In this document: positions 49,246 through 59,601 of the stretch, piece after piece
How the letters are laid out: every line of letters begins with the position of its first letter
Position numbering within the stretch: the stretch's first letter is position 1
Origin: Rhynchopus euleeides
Lineage: Eukaryota > Euglenozoa > Diplonemea > Diplonemida > Diplonemidae
Direction of reading: 5' to 3'
Length of the DNA: 64,000 bases
NCBI GenBank assembly: GCA_963210315.1
Contig: OY723319.1
Coordinates: 1,550,001-1,614,000 of the forward strand
Notes under the pieces: model-generated
Seen by the model: only the letters and a program-made list of their open reading frames with translations
What the model was told of the DNA's origin: nothing
Database searches by the model: none
Position numbers and translations under genes: made by a program

Positions 49246-49341
49246 GCACGGTGGACTCCAGCGGGGGTAGGGTACCACTACCGGGTTTAACCCTTTTCGG
49301 GAGTCTCAACTAGGGGGAGTCCAACTCCCGCTAGCGGGAGT
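49246..49341. repeat. Internal copy of the element's left end
   Basis: GCACGGTGGACTCCAGCGGG, GGTAGGGTACC, CCCTTTTCGGGAGTCTCAAC, AGGGGGAGTCC, then ACTCCCGCTAGCGGGAGT. It is colinear with 48487-48567. It may be the true left end of a 2.26-kb element ending at 51508. Confidence 0.75.
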
Positions 49342-49362
49342 ATAGATCAGCAGTGGGCAACA

Positions 49363-51168
49363 ATGAGGCGATGCGGGGGGCGAGGGCACCGATGCTCACT
49401 GTGCGACATCCCAGAAGAACGCTGGTATCAACAGGTGCATCGATACCCGCACCTGACTCTCTCTGAGATGAAAGAGGCTGGCTACCCCTCCCTCTTGGCA
49501 GGTGTGCTTCCCAATGCCCGCTACGTCACCCCAGCACTCCATGACTGCAAGGGGCTCGCCATGCGGCTGATCAGGGTACTGGATGACAGGGGTGGAGCTT
49601 GGGGGTTTTTTCGGGTCAGCTGACCTGATTTTCTGCAGGCCCTCACAAAAAATCAGGTCAGGGGTAAAAAGAAAAAAAAATATAGATTTTCGGGAAACCG
49701 GAAAAGTTGGCTCCTCGCCTTGGGGCCTCAAGGTGACCAGGAGGCGTTTCGTGAGCAAAGTGACCCCAGCGACATGAGCACAGGCCTCAAACAGTCACAA
49801 TAGAGGACAAATGAAGCTGCCCAACCCGTACCGTGCAACAGACGTTTACTACCGTGGCCTCCGGTGGCTGGGGGGCTCCGCCCCCCAGACCCCCCTGTGG
49901 CATGTGCCTGTCTTGTACCCAAGCCCTTTACATCAGGGAATCTCAGTATCCTCAGGAGGACGCAGCCAACTCACACAGAATCCGTACGCCCGCAAGTCAC
50001 AGATGTTCACTACCGTGGCCTCCGGCGGCTGGGAGCTCCGCCTCCCAGACCCCCCCTACGGCATGTGTTTGTCTTGTAACCAAGTCCTTGCGCGTCCGGG
50101 GCTGCATATCGGTTCCGGTACCTCGCGGGAGGCTGGGCCCGAGCACTGATCTCTGAGACGAACCGGGGGGGAACCCATAAGAAAAAATTGGCTGACCCGA
50201 TCTGACCCGATCCAGCCCGCAACCCCATATTTCAAGCTCCACCCCTGCTGGATGAGACAACAAAAAAATATTCGACAAGACCTGTACAAACCTTGCACTG
50301 AATGTGTCGCAGCATGGGACAGGTGCTCAGTTCCGGAAGGTCGTGCTTGCCTGTCACAGGACACACCTACAAGGGCTTGTTCCGCTACCTCTTTGTCTCC
50401 CTTGCAGACCTCATGCATTTCCGGTATGCAGACATCCCCTGGCGCTTCTGGGGATGCAAGGATGAGTCAGCCCGGATTCCCTTCTTGCGTGCTCGGATCT
50501 CAGGGCATATATTTCACTGGTTGATGGAGCATGCCGAAAAGGGATCAACGCGCAATGCCTACGTACACAGTCTCCATCATTGGTGGGCTCCAGAAGATGC
50601 AGTGCCTCTGCAGAACAACGACGAATTTGAAGAAGCAGAGAACGGACATCGCAAGAAAGATGCCGTTACAATCGCCAGCTCCGCAACTTACGAGAGAGAT
50701 CTTGCGATGGCAGAAGAGAAGCGGCGCGCATCGGGCATGCCTTGGAAGGTTGCGCACCTGTCGCAGGACGGGATCCTCGGGTATAGAGAAGTCATCCTGT
50801 GTCCGTGTCTGCACACCCGACACGCTCATAGATTGGCTGTGTATGTTCTTTGCACACAGTTGACACAGCTGCAGAAGGGGTTTGTGCACTGCAACACACA
50901 GGACTTCGTTGAACCCATCAGCGCGCCCTACTTCCTGTTCCGGTTCCCCGAAGGACATCGCAAATTATCGCTCTGCTTGTGCAAAATGCCAATCCCGCTG
51001 GGGGCGACTTTCACACCATTCGTGTCATCCGAGGCGACTTTGAGCACGCTTGACCAACGCGCACAGCAGGAGGGGGATGACAGTTCTGACGAAGAAGATG
51101 AGGCCTGCAGGATGGCTTGTCTTGCCCAAGGTGTAACACAACTACGACAGGCGATGGCCGCACTTTGA
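49363..51168 (+). pseudogene. Element-encoded ORF broken by a MITE and one in-frame TGA (about 378 codons restored)
   Basis: The frame starts at the ATG at 49363 (MRRCGGRGHRCSLCDIPEER; Cys/His-rich, possibly zinc-binding). It is cut at 49586 by a 661-bp insertion. Skipping the insertion and one copy of the 8-bp target duplication leaves the same frame running to 51168, broken only by TGA at 50299-50301. The downstream part includes GLFRYLFVSLADLMHFRYAD, HIFHWLMEHAEKG, FLFRFPEGHRKLSLCLCKMP and an acidic segment DDSSDEEDEA before the end. Other genes in the window use TGA as stop, so this is a nonsense mutation rather than a recoded codon. I do not recognise the family; its place inside inverted ends suggests a transposase or accessory protein. 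The 288-residue part from 50302 could still be made. Confidence 0.55.
49587..50247. mobile_element. hAT-type MITE, 661 bp, with perfect 8-bp target duplication
   Basis: Termini CAGGGGTGGAGCTTG (49587-49601) and CAAGCTCCACCCCTG (50233-50247) are perfect 15-bp inverted repeats. They are flanked by the direct repeat CTGGATGA (49579-49586 and 50248-50255). CAGGG ends and an 8-bp duplication are the hAT superfamily signature. Inside are two direct copies (about 49848-49920 and 50010-50090) of a block with TACCGTGGCCTCCGG and a GGGGGGCTCCGCCCCCC-type hairpin. No transposase frame. The 8-bp duplication without change means a recent insertion. Confidence 0.93.
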
Positions 51169-51508
51169 CACCTCAAATTCTAACCGCTCACCTCCGCAGG
51201 TGTAGCCGCTACCAGGAGGATAGGTAGGTAGTCCAGAGTCCGGGGAAACTGACAGAAGCAAAACAAGCCCCTCCCCATCCCTCTTCCACCATGATTTTAC
51301 CCCCCACGCCAGTAGACTGTAACTATATCATGGGAAAAATGGATGAAAATAGGTGAAAAGACTCCCGCTAGGGGGAGTCAGACTCCCCCTAGCGGGAGTA
51401 TAGACTCCCGCTAGCGGGAGTCTGGACTCCCGCTAGCGGGAGTCTTTGACACCCGCTCAGACTCCCGCTCCCAGACTCCCGCTAGGGCCGCTGGAGTCCA
51501 CCGTGTAC

Positions 51509-52286
51509 CTTTGACCTGGTGCCTACGCCTGCCTGCGCCTGCCTACGACACAATGCGTTTTTTTGCGAAAAATCTGGATTTTTTCCAAATTTGTACTCTA
51601 TTTTCCCCAGCCAAAAAACCCTGCCTATTTCGCCTGAGAATGCCTAAGAATGCCTAAATTTCCATGCCCCCAGTGCCTTGAATTTCGCGGCGGGGGTCAG
51701 GGGGGGGGGGGGTGGGGCAGGGATGACAAAATACAAAGCCTGTCTCAAAAAATACAAAAAATACATAAAATACACATAAAATACATAAAATACACCAAAA
51801 AATACACTAGTGGGGCCCAGTAGGGGACTCAGCACTCTCGGGTTCAGGTTACTCACAACGCGATTAGTTTCGAGGCGCGTATCCGTCAGGTGGACCACCG
51901 GGTGGGGAGAGATCCGGTGTGAGGCACTTGGGTGCGACCAGGTGGGCAGGGAACCTGGGGGCGGGGGGCCTCAAATCCCTCTCACTCTCGCTTCTCTCTG
52001 CTGCTCTCTAGGACAAACAAACCGCGCACTGGCCGGGGTTGAGCTGCTGGTGGCTCAGTGCTGGCGGCACAAAAACAGGGCGGACCGGGGAGATCTAGCA
52101 TTCACAAGGCCCTGAGTCGGGGAGAAAAACATATGCCCAGGCCCCGGCAAGCCGGGGTCGGTACTTCACACGTCACGTACCCTGGGCGGGCGCTCAACAC
52201 TGGAGGGGAGGGGAGGGGGGAGAGGGTGGGGTGGGGGAGCGGGAACACGGGGAGGTGCGGCTGTCCTGCTCTTTGCCGCGCTGTGA
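51509..52286. other. Intergenic between two elements; AAAATAC-rich tract
   Basis: No gene. 51725-51810 is an irregular array of AAAATAC/ATAAAATACAC units, similar to that at 55745-55835 on the far side of the hAT transposase. The two may belong to the ends of the hAT element, but I could not find paired termini. Confidence 0.5.
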
Positions 52287-55200
52287 TTAGTCCCACGACG
52301 AGCACTCCGACTCAGATCCTGCCGTGTCTGCGTTGTCTGGGGTTGGGTCCGGGGCATCGACATCTGCGTTGTCTGGGGTTGGCTCCGGGGCATCAACATC
52401 TATGGCCGGAGTCGCCTCAGCAGCCACCTTCTCGGGGTCCCACCAGCGGTTTGAAGGAACAGCCCGCTTCCGAAGCGCCCTGTTCACAACGGTTAATTTA
52501 TGTACCTTTGCGGCAATCAGTCTGTTTCGGCGCCCCTCGGACAGCCACTGCATCGTGGAGAAGGCACGTTCGACATCGGCAGAGGACGCTGTTGTGGCTG
52601 TGATGTTCGCTGCGAGTGAGGCGAGCACCGAGGTACATGATGCCGCTACGATGCCCCACCACTTCTCAGGTGGGTTGCAGCCAGCGAGATGCTTCAGCTC
52701 TTCCGCCTCCTCCCCGTACACGCCAGACCAGGAGGTCAGCTGCAGCAGCTCAGCAGTCCCAGGCAGGCCAGCCTTGGATTTGATGTAGGCCTTCCCCACC
52801 TTCTTGGTCTCCACATCCAACTTGTACTCCCGCAGAATACGCATCGGCGCGTCTTCAGGGCTTTCCTCTTGGGGCAGGTACAGCTGGGGCTGAAGCACCA
52901 TGCTCGCCGAAATCCATCCTCCCTCGTGCTCTTGATACTTCGTCAGGCGTTTCTCGATTTTTTCCTTCACCTTCAGCATCTTCTTCTTCCCATCCCGTGT
53001 TGGCATCGCATCAGCTGCCGCCCTGCAGGCCTGCGACACGTATGTCAATGCGGGGATGATGTACGCAGCACGACTTTCGGAGCTCTGAAGCAGGTTGACA
53101 GCCAGCAGTGCTGCCTTCATGAAGGGGCGGAGTGCGAGAAACTGTTTCCAGTTCTCGTCAAGAAGGAGCTTCTTGAGGTTGGGGCACAGCAATGCTGCCC
53201 TGGCGTCGTCAGCAATCAGCAGGAGGGAGGGGCGCGCTGCCTCGACCTGGTCCCACGTGTTCGACATGGTTGTCCACCTCGTGATCGCAGGCAGCACGAG
53301 CTTGCGGCCACCCCCGGACTTCTCAGCGTACAGCTTCGCGAGATACTCGACGTTGCGTAGTGAAGCCGACACAGACGTCACGAGCGAGGCGAGGGCCTGG
53401 AACTCGTTCGGCTTCTCCACGCCCTTCGACTGTGAGTGGCCAACACAGTCGTTCACACAGCGACTAATGCTGTGTGGCCCACACACCAGCGTGCGCGTCC
53501 CGTACTTCGACGCAACCTTCTTGGCTGCGCACACGGCCGTCGAATCACCGTCGGTGATGATGCACGTCACCTTCCCCAGCAGCGCAGCATCCACCTTCTC
53601 GATGTGTTCGTTGAGCTCCTTCGCGTTGTGTGATTTTTTCTGCAGCACGCCCGCCTGCACCATGAACCCCTCCGCAGCACTCCCAGCCGGCGAGATGATG
53701 GCGGCGAAGAGCTTCTCTTTTCTGGCAGTCTGCCAGACGTCAGCCTGCATGATGAGCTGAGGAGCCTTGTTCAGTACTTCGAGGTGTGGCTTCGCCGTTT
53801 CTTTATAACCCTGTGCCTGGAATTTTGTCCAAAAAATATCACGTTTTCGCACAAGGCAAAAAATAGTCAAAAAACCCGAAAATCGGGTTTGTAGGGTATA
53901 TGTCCCCTGTCTGAAAATGCAAAATATGGCCCCGCAGGTGCCCCCAGAGTGATTTAAAATTGGAAAATCGACATTTTCCACCTACGGGAAATCCCCCAAA
54001 ATAGGGGGTCCCCAGTCACGAACCCCAAAAAAATGTCCCGCGCGCCTCTAAGGCACTCTGGATTTTTATTATGTCATCCAGATGTCACATCTGGGTCCAG
54101 GAACACCGGTTTTTGGCCTCAGGAAGTCGAAAAATATGTGTGGAAATTTTTATTCCTGACCAGGATCCCCTAAAAGCCCGATTTCCCCTGTTTACACATG
54201 GGGGATTTCTTGCAACGCCCGCTCGTGTGCTGAGTGTGCTATCCGCGACGTGGACGCGGTCGCCCTCTTCCTCCCAGAAGCCACTGATCTTCCTCATCCA
54301 ACTTCACCTCTGGATGTACGCGGCACGTGCTTGGGTTGTCCTGTCGCAGTGCAGCAGAAGGTCCCCTGTGCACTGCTGCCCAAGCCATTTCGGCTGCACG
54401 GAATACGCCACGCAGAGTAACGTGGTATCGCGTGACCAGCTCGTGAGGCTTGTGCCCCGAATCGAATCGATAGGCTGCGAGCTGCATTGCCTCGGTCAGT
54501 TGATGTCCTTGTGTGTGCATTTTTGTGCACAACAGTCCCTTGGGTATCTGCAGCGCAGGTGCCTGCACTGGACCAGGACTCCTGATTTGCCTCTGGCATT
54601 TGTGATCGGAACGGATGCGGCGACATGCCACGGTGCCCATGAATAGCCATGCCGGCACGAAAGTACGTTCACGACGGTTGATTACCATTGCCGCACTCTG
54701 TCAGAACCAAGGGTCGCAGCTCACCTGAACGCCCACCAGGCCCCCCAACAGGGGGTGAAACCAAAGGGTCCCCTGGGGTTTTTTAACCCAAAATTTTCGA
54801 ATTCGACATGTCCCCGGGATTTCCACTATGTCGCAGATTTCGACCATTGGGTCAAGAAAACCTAAAAATCTAGGGGGGAGGTGCTGAAGGATTGCACTGA
54901 AAATTTTATCTAACTCGGTCAAAATTCCAGGCACAGGGTTTATACATTTCATCCAGCACCCTGCCCCCCAACGTGTGCCGGCTCACAAGATCGGAGGCCC
55001 GCAGGTTCGGTCGCACAGTCTGCAGAAGCTTGAGGAAATTTTCATCTTCCACAGTGGTGAACGCATGGCCGCCCGCAAATATGAAGGTGGCTACCGCCTT
55101 CTCCAGGGAGCTCCTCTCAGCAGCATTCACAGCAGGCAGGGTGGGGATCGTACTGCGCTTCTTCGTGCTCGGCTGCGTAGCAGGGGCATCATCTGTCTTC

Positions 55201-55409
55201 CTCTTCGGCGCCGTTGTTTGTGTGGTACCCGTCTCCTTCGCCCGCTCCACCACCTCAGTGGGTGCCTTCGTGCAGGCTGCCAAGTGTTGCTGGAGGCGTG
55301 TGCCAGACACTGCCTTGACAACATCATCACAGTGCTGGCACTTACGCGCCAGGTCGTTCTGCACCGAGGAGAAGTGCACTTGCGACCAGTGCGCCTTGCG
55401 CCCAGGCAT
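52287..55409 (-). pseudogene. hAT-family transposase gene split by an insertion (661 aa when rejoined)
   Basis: Read on the - strand, the ATG at 55407-55409 opens a BED-type zinc finger: W8, V11-H12-F13, CQHC at 24-27, then HLAAC. At 54939 the frame meets a 1,131-bp insertion (53808-54938) and resumes at 53801, in the same frame, after the duplicated TATAAA. The rest has hAT landmarks: QADVWQTARKEKLFA, ITDGDSTAV, CGPHSISRCVND and the C-terminal dimerisation motif SADVERAFSTMQWLSEG. A short Asp/Pro tail contains a tandem repeat (PTPDNADVDAPDPTPDNAD). No other stop or frameshift interrupts 661 codons, so the copy was intact until the insertion. Ordinary GT-AG splicing of the insert would not restore the frame. 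Confidence 0.85.
53808..54938. mobile_element. 1.13-kb nonautonomous inverted-repeat element inserted in the hAT transposase
   Basis: The left terminus CCCTGTGCCTGGAATTTTG (53809-53827) and its complement at 54920-54938 are 19-bp perfect inverted repeats; the match continues with one mismatch (T/A) and CC. TTTATA flanks both sides (53802-53807; 54939-54944), a likely 6-bp target duplication, with one extra A at the left. The interior has open frames on both strands of up to 191 codons but none recognised. It is AT-rich near both ends. Confidence 0.9.
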
Positions 55410-55744
55410 TCTGTGTGTGAGGATGAGAACCCCTGCAGTGTGGGTGTGTGATTTGTGCTCGTGCGTGCAGTGGAGCGGCAACGGTATCGAGAACAATTTT
55501 AACGTTGAATACCATATGCAACGTACAGGCAACTACTACAGATAACTGCCTCTGTAGAGGATCACTCGATGGACGATTCGACCCATGTAGGAACAGTAAC
55601 ATCGAAACCTTGATAACATCCCATCAAGCTTCATTTGATCGGTCTGTAGCGGCATCAAGGTTTCCTATACTTAACGTAAAAAAGGAAAAACTTTTTAAAG
55701 TATCATGATAAACGTGACCGAAACCGGTACGACGCCACCATGCA

Positions 55745-55835
55745 TGTATTTTTTGTATTTTTTGGCCCGCAAAAAATACAAAAAATACAAAAAATACACA
55801 AAAAATACACATAAAAAATACACAAAAAATACAGG
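55745..55835. repeat. AAAAAATAC-type irregular tandem array
   Basis: Units of AAAAAATAC, AAAAAATACAC and ATAAAAAATACAC, preceded by an inverted pair around GGCCCGC. Composition matches the array at 51725-51810. Confidence 0.85.
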
Positions 55836-56650
55836 CTTCGCATCCTTGGGGTGGGGTCGGCGAGCGGGCTTCAACGGAAGCCGCACTGAGGCCTGCTTAT
55901 GTATGTTCTGACAGTGTTCCCTTCATATATCTCCCTATGTCTCTGTGGTAGCTTCCCTTCTGTTGCTCTTCGTGTGTTCCTTTTGGCGGCGTGACACATT
56001 ACGTGTCACACTGACACGCAATTTTTGAACCACACAGGGGATTGCAGCATCACCCCTTTCCCCCCCTCACCTTTAAGTACCCATGGCCCTTCACTGCACA
56101 TCGCCCCGCCCCCAGTCCCCCGGCGGGGTGGGGCCAATCCCATCTCCGTTGCGGGCCGCGACCCTCTCCGTTAATTCCACTCCGATCGTCATCGTCATCC
56201 CCCCCTTCTCCCCCTTTTCCCCTCCTCTCTCTCTCTCTCAAGTGCTTGACAACGTGTCGCTGGCGTGCTGCCCATGAAGCTCCAGCCCACGCAAGCGCAG
56301 ACCAAAGCAAGCGCCACGTGAGAAGGACCGCTTTCTCGTTGTAGTTTCGGCCTTCCAATGTCTCCCACTCTTCACTTCCTCTCCTCTCCGGACCCCTGTC
56401 AGCCGTGCCCTTGTAACACGGCGGCTCGGTGGGCGGCATGGTTACGAGCGTGGTGCGCGCCACACAAAGCGCAAGCCATTCCTGGCACCCCACGGCACAG
56501 GGTGGGTGTGTGGGGGCGTCAAGGTGGTGAGGCATGTCGCATTTCCGTGTGGCGGCCTCTGCACCCGTTGTTGGCAGGGCTTGGGGGTGGGGTGGGTTGG
56601 TGGGACACAGCTGGCGAGGGATGGAGGCTGAGGGCATGGCTGCGTGCCGC

Positions 56651-56746
56651 CAGAAAATTTGAAATCCATAAAATATTTTTCGCCGAATACAAGGGGGGTG
56701 CTTGTATTCGGCGGAAGCCGAATTCCAGCCGCATTTCAAATTTTCA
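56651..56746. repeat. Nested inverted repeat (cruciform/hairpin)
   Basis: The inner stem GCCGAATACAAG / CTTGTATTCGGC (56682-56693; 56701-56712) is perfect with a 7-bp loop. The outer arms AAAATTTGAAAT / ATTTCAAATTTT (56654-56665; 56733-56744) are also perfect. It resembles a tiny MITE or a structural signal. Confidence 0.88.
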
Positions 56747-57219
56747 GCCTGTTTTTCCAGTCCTATCAGGCACCCCATGGTCAAAATGACCCCACTGCGA
56801 TCCGCACGGAATCCAAACATTCAAAGGAACAGCGTTTTGGACACCAGTGTGGGGGTCCTCGCAGGTGACTGACTCCCAGCCACTACGATCCGCACGGATT
56901 CCGAAGGGTGTCCCTGACTACCCCCTATTTCACTACGCACGAGGAAGGACGGTCATCACTTCTGCCATGCTTCTCCTTTTGTCGTGCTCCACCACACCCC
57001 CGCCCCTGGCTGAAACATCAACGCCTTCCGGCGCCTCGCTAGATGCGGGAGAAGGTGGCACCTGGGCCTACCCCACCCGCGTCGATGGACCCAGCCCCTC
57101 TTTCTGCACCGCATGCAGCAACCGTTCGTCACATATGCACCCCACCCCACCACCCGCACCTCGTGGCAGCGCTTTGCACATCACCACAATACCCACACCC
57201 TTGCAGGCGAGTGCGTGCC

Positions 57220-59601
57220 ATGGGGTGTCAGGTCAACCTTCCCGTGCTGGGGGTGATCCTGGTTGCGACCCTTGTCAGCACTATCTCATCTATGGCAGGC
57301 GGGCTGATCCTCTACTTCCAGGGGCTGGACTCGCTGGAGGACTCGATGGCGGAGACAAGTGCCAGCGAGCTGGAGGGTATCACCAGCGAGGTGTCCGTCG
57401 TGCTGTACGGGGTGCAGGATTCGGCATCGGACTTGAAGAAGTTCTTGTACTCAGCAGACCCCATCAGCACCGACAACTCCAGTGACTGGGCGAGGGCGTT
57501 CCGGATGTTTGTCCATGCACATCTCCCGAAGCAGGGAAATGCTGCGGCGCTTTTGACGCACAACCCAAACAACAGATCTATGTTTGCTGCTGCCGGATGG
57601 GTAGAGTGGCAAGGCGACGGTTCATACCAGGAGGTGTTCAGCACGTACAACGACAACCTTTCTCCAGAGCTGTTTAGGTTGAACCAAGACGGTGATGTAG
57701 AGTACCTGGGGGTGGCGACATATTTACTGAATGTGACGACGGGGTCCATCGGGGAGTTCCAGTACTCCTGGGATGGGAAGCATGACTACATCGACTTACT
57801 CCGTGATGTGGATCTCGATGACATGGAGGCAGGCAAGGTCGGGGTGTACAACCGGTCTATTGATGAAAATGCTGAACGGTATATGAGTTCCCCACTCCTG
57901 CCAGGTTCCCTTGCGACCCATTGGTTTTCACCACTTTCGTGGTTCAACGTCGACGGGAGTGTGATCACATACACCGAACTGGAATCTGTGTTTCACCCAC
58001 CACCACCACCACACCCGTGGAGCTCGTACAAAGCTGTGGTCGTGCACGCAGGGTTTGGATTCAAAGATCTGCAGCCACCTTTCGACGACTACCACATGCG
58101 CCACACGGACACAACAGTGTTGCTGGTGCGCCGAAAAACGGGCATGATCTTCGCATCGACGGAAGGTGGGATGGCGGGTGACTGGTGCAGTAACATCGAC
58201 ATCTATGCCGAAGCAGGGGCCTGCACACGCACATTGGCGAATTTTTCACTTGCGGTACAGGAAGGCTACCTGGCCGTGGCGGGAAAACCCTTCGGCGAGT
58301 TCATGAAAATGACGCTGGACGGTGAGGAGTACTTCCTACGGCATGCGGATTTCCCCTTCTTCGAACTGGAGCTCGTGTGGCTGCGCCCCACATCATCTGT
58401 GCAGGGCAAGGTGCAGGAGGCCCTGGTGCTTCTGATCATCTTCACCTTGCTTGTCCTGACATTCGATGTGACGGTGTCACTGCTCGAAGTGGTCTTCATC
58501 GCCCAGCCGCTGCGGCACTTGGCAAGTGCCATCGCTGCTCTCGGGGATATGGACACAGAGGCCGCATCACGCCAGGTGGCACAGTACCAGTCGAAGTGCA
58601 TGATGGTGTTGGAGATGCGGCGCTTGATGGCCGGGATGAGAAAGACTACGGCCCGCCTCGAGGAGTACAGAGCCTACATCCCTGAGTCGCTGCGTGCCGA
58701 CCGAGACGACGAGGAGGAGAGCAGCGAGTCTGGATCAGTGGCGGCGAGAAGCTTTTCTGGAATAAGCATGGGTTCTTCGCGCAGGTCGACATCCCAGCAT
58801 GAGAAGGCCACGCAAAGCCTGGCCATCGGACTCCAGAACCGCCCTATTGCGCTGCTGGCCACCAACGTGGTGGGGTGGTGGCGGGGTGTGCAAGACGAAC
58901 CCGACTCTAATCTGCTCGCCAAGCACACAGACATGATGGAGGGCACCCTCGGTGTGTTCAGCCAGCACGGAGGGGTGGTCGACAGCTTCTCCGGTGACCG
59001 CTTCCTGGTGGGGTGGAACACGGTGAAGGCGAAATCAGGGTGTGTTGTGGCTGCCGTAAACTGTGCGTTCCTTCTGAAGCAAGAGCTTCCAGAACTTACC
59101 CTGTCCTGTGCTGTGACATCGGGCAAGGCACGTGTCGGCAACATGGGGACGAAGCTGATGCGGCGCTTCTCCGTCATGTCGCCCCTCGTGCCGTGGGTGG
59201 TGCAGCTGGAGGCCTTCAACAAGTGGCGTGGGTATGTGTGCACCACAGATGACTTCAGCAGCGGTCGGCTCGATGGGCACTTCGAATCCCTTGTGGTCGA
59301 CGCATTAGCATCAGACAAGATGGCACAGGGCAAGCCTGTGCCTCTGCTGCAAGTCCTTCACAAGCTGGCTGTTCGCGAGGACGAGTGGATGTACCAGCTG
59401 GAGGAGTCTGAGAAGAACAGCACCCTCGCCAGCAACACCTTCTCCCGCGCTGTGATCAGAGGCAATTGGGACGTTAAGGCGTGCAGTGATGCTCCAGCAG
59501 ATCTGATCGCCGCTTGCAAGGAGCGCTGCTTCATCCCGCTCGAACTGTGTGTGGCCCGTCCCTCCCCCCCCAGTCTTCCCAACTGCAATTCCCCCGGCTA
59601 A
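57220..59601 (+). CDS. Receptor-type protein with dead class III cyclase domain (793 aa)
   Basis: The start is the first ATG after CACCCTTGCAG. MGC at the N-terminus could be lipid-modified. Residues 8-30 are a signal-anchor helix. Residues 35-395 form an extracellular, probably Cache-like, ligand-binding domain. A second helix lies at about 400-425 (LLIIFTLLVLTFDVTVSLL). A HAMP-like segment follows, then AYIPESL at 485-491, the same linker type as in the adenylate cyclase at 26425. The cyclase-homology domain (about 540-710) has Asn549 where the first metal Asp should be (LLATNVVGWW), keeps GDRF with Asp593, and has MSPLVPWVVQLEAF where active enzymes carry Asp, Asn and Arg. It cannot be an ordinary cyclase. 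It may regulate or pair with an active one (inference). Confidence 0.88.
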   Translation: MGCQVNLPVLGVILVATLVSTISSMAGGLILYFQGLDSLEDSMAETSASELEGITSEVSVVLYGVQDSASDLKKFLYSADPISTDNSSDWARAFRMFVHAHLPKQGNAAALLTHNPNNRSMFAAAGWVEWQGDGSYQEVFSTYNDNLSPELFRLNQDGDVEYLGVATYLLNVTTGSIGEFQYSWDGKHDYIDLLRDVDLDDMEAGKVGVYNRSIDENAERYMSSPLLPGSLATHWFSPLSWFNVDGSVITYTELESVFHPPPPPHPWSSYKAVVVHAGFGFKDLQPPFDDYHMRHTDTTVLLVRRKTGMIFASTEGGMAGDWCSNIDIYAEAGACTRTLANFSLAVQEGYLAVAGKPFGEFMKMTLDGEEYFLRHADFPFFELELVWLRPTSSVQGKVQEALVLLIIFTLLVLTFDVTVSLLEVVFIAQPLRHLASAIAALGDMDTEAASRQVAQYQSKCMMVLEMRRLMAGMRKTTARLEEYRAYIPESLRADRDDEEESSESGSVAARSFSGISMGSSRRSTSQHEKATQSLAIGLQNRPIALLATNVVGWWRGVQDEPDSNLLAKHTDMMEGTLGVFSQHGGVVDSFSGDRFLVGWNTVKAKSGCVVAAVNCAFLLKQELPELTLSCAVTSGKARVGNMGTKLMRRFSVMSPLVPWVVQLEAFNKWRGYVCTTDDFSSGRLDGHFESLVVDALASDKMAQGKPVPLLQVLHKLAVREDEWMYQLEESEKNSTLASNTFSRAVIRGNWDVKACSDAPADLIAACKERCFIPLELCVARPSPPSLPNCNSPG

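Larger units (their letters stand above)
48484..51508. mobile_element. Transposon-like element with inverted ends and palindromic GACTCCCGCTAGCGGGAGTC repeats
   Basis: The left end GGTACACGGTGGACTCCAGC (48484) matches the complement of the right end (to 51508). Next to both ends lie copies of the palindrome ACTCCCGCTAGCGGGAGT: 48550-48567, and 51404-51421 with 51426-51443. The inner CACCTATTTTC/CATTTTTCCCATGATA-type blocks are also inverted (48590-48620; 51328-51357). A second left end lies inside at 49246-49341 in the same orientation, so this is either two nested or adjacent elements or one element with a duplicated end. Cargo: a histone-like ORF (48717) and a larger broken ORF (49363-51168). 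No clear target duplication was found. Confidence 0.65.
55410..57219. other. Intergenic with AAAATAC array and hairpin
   Basis: No gene supported. Contents: a small hairpin AAACCTTGAT/ATCAAGGTTT (55601-55663), an AAAAAATAC array (55745-55835) including a GTATTTTTTG/CAAAAAATAC inverted pair, pyrimidine-rich DNA (56040-56240), a strong hairpin (56651-56746), and the 5' region of the cyclase-like receptor with an acceptor-like CACCCTTGCAG at 57196-57206. Confidence 0.5.

Noticed and set aside
50252-50524. Cys-rich frame (KPCTECVAAWDRCSV) suggesting a zinc finger
   Set aside because: It starts in the MITE target duplication and overlaps the better-supported frame that continues to 51168; the cysteines are probably chance.
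53808-54938. Spliceosomal intron in the hAT transposase
   Set aside because: GT and AG near the ends, in either combination tried, lead to a stop at TTATAA; exact removal at the TATAAA duplication is what restores the frame.
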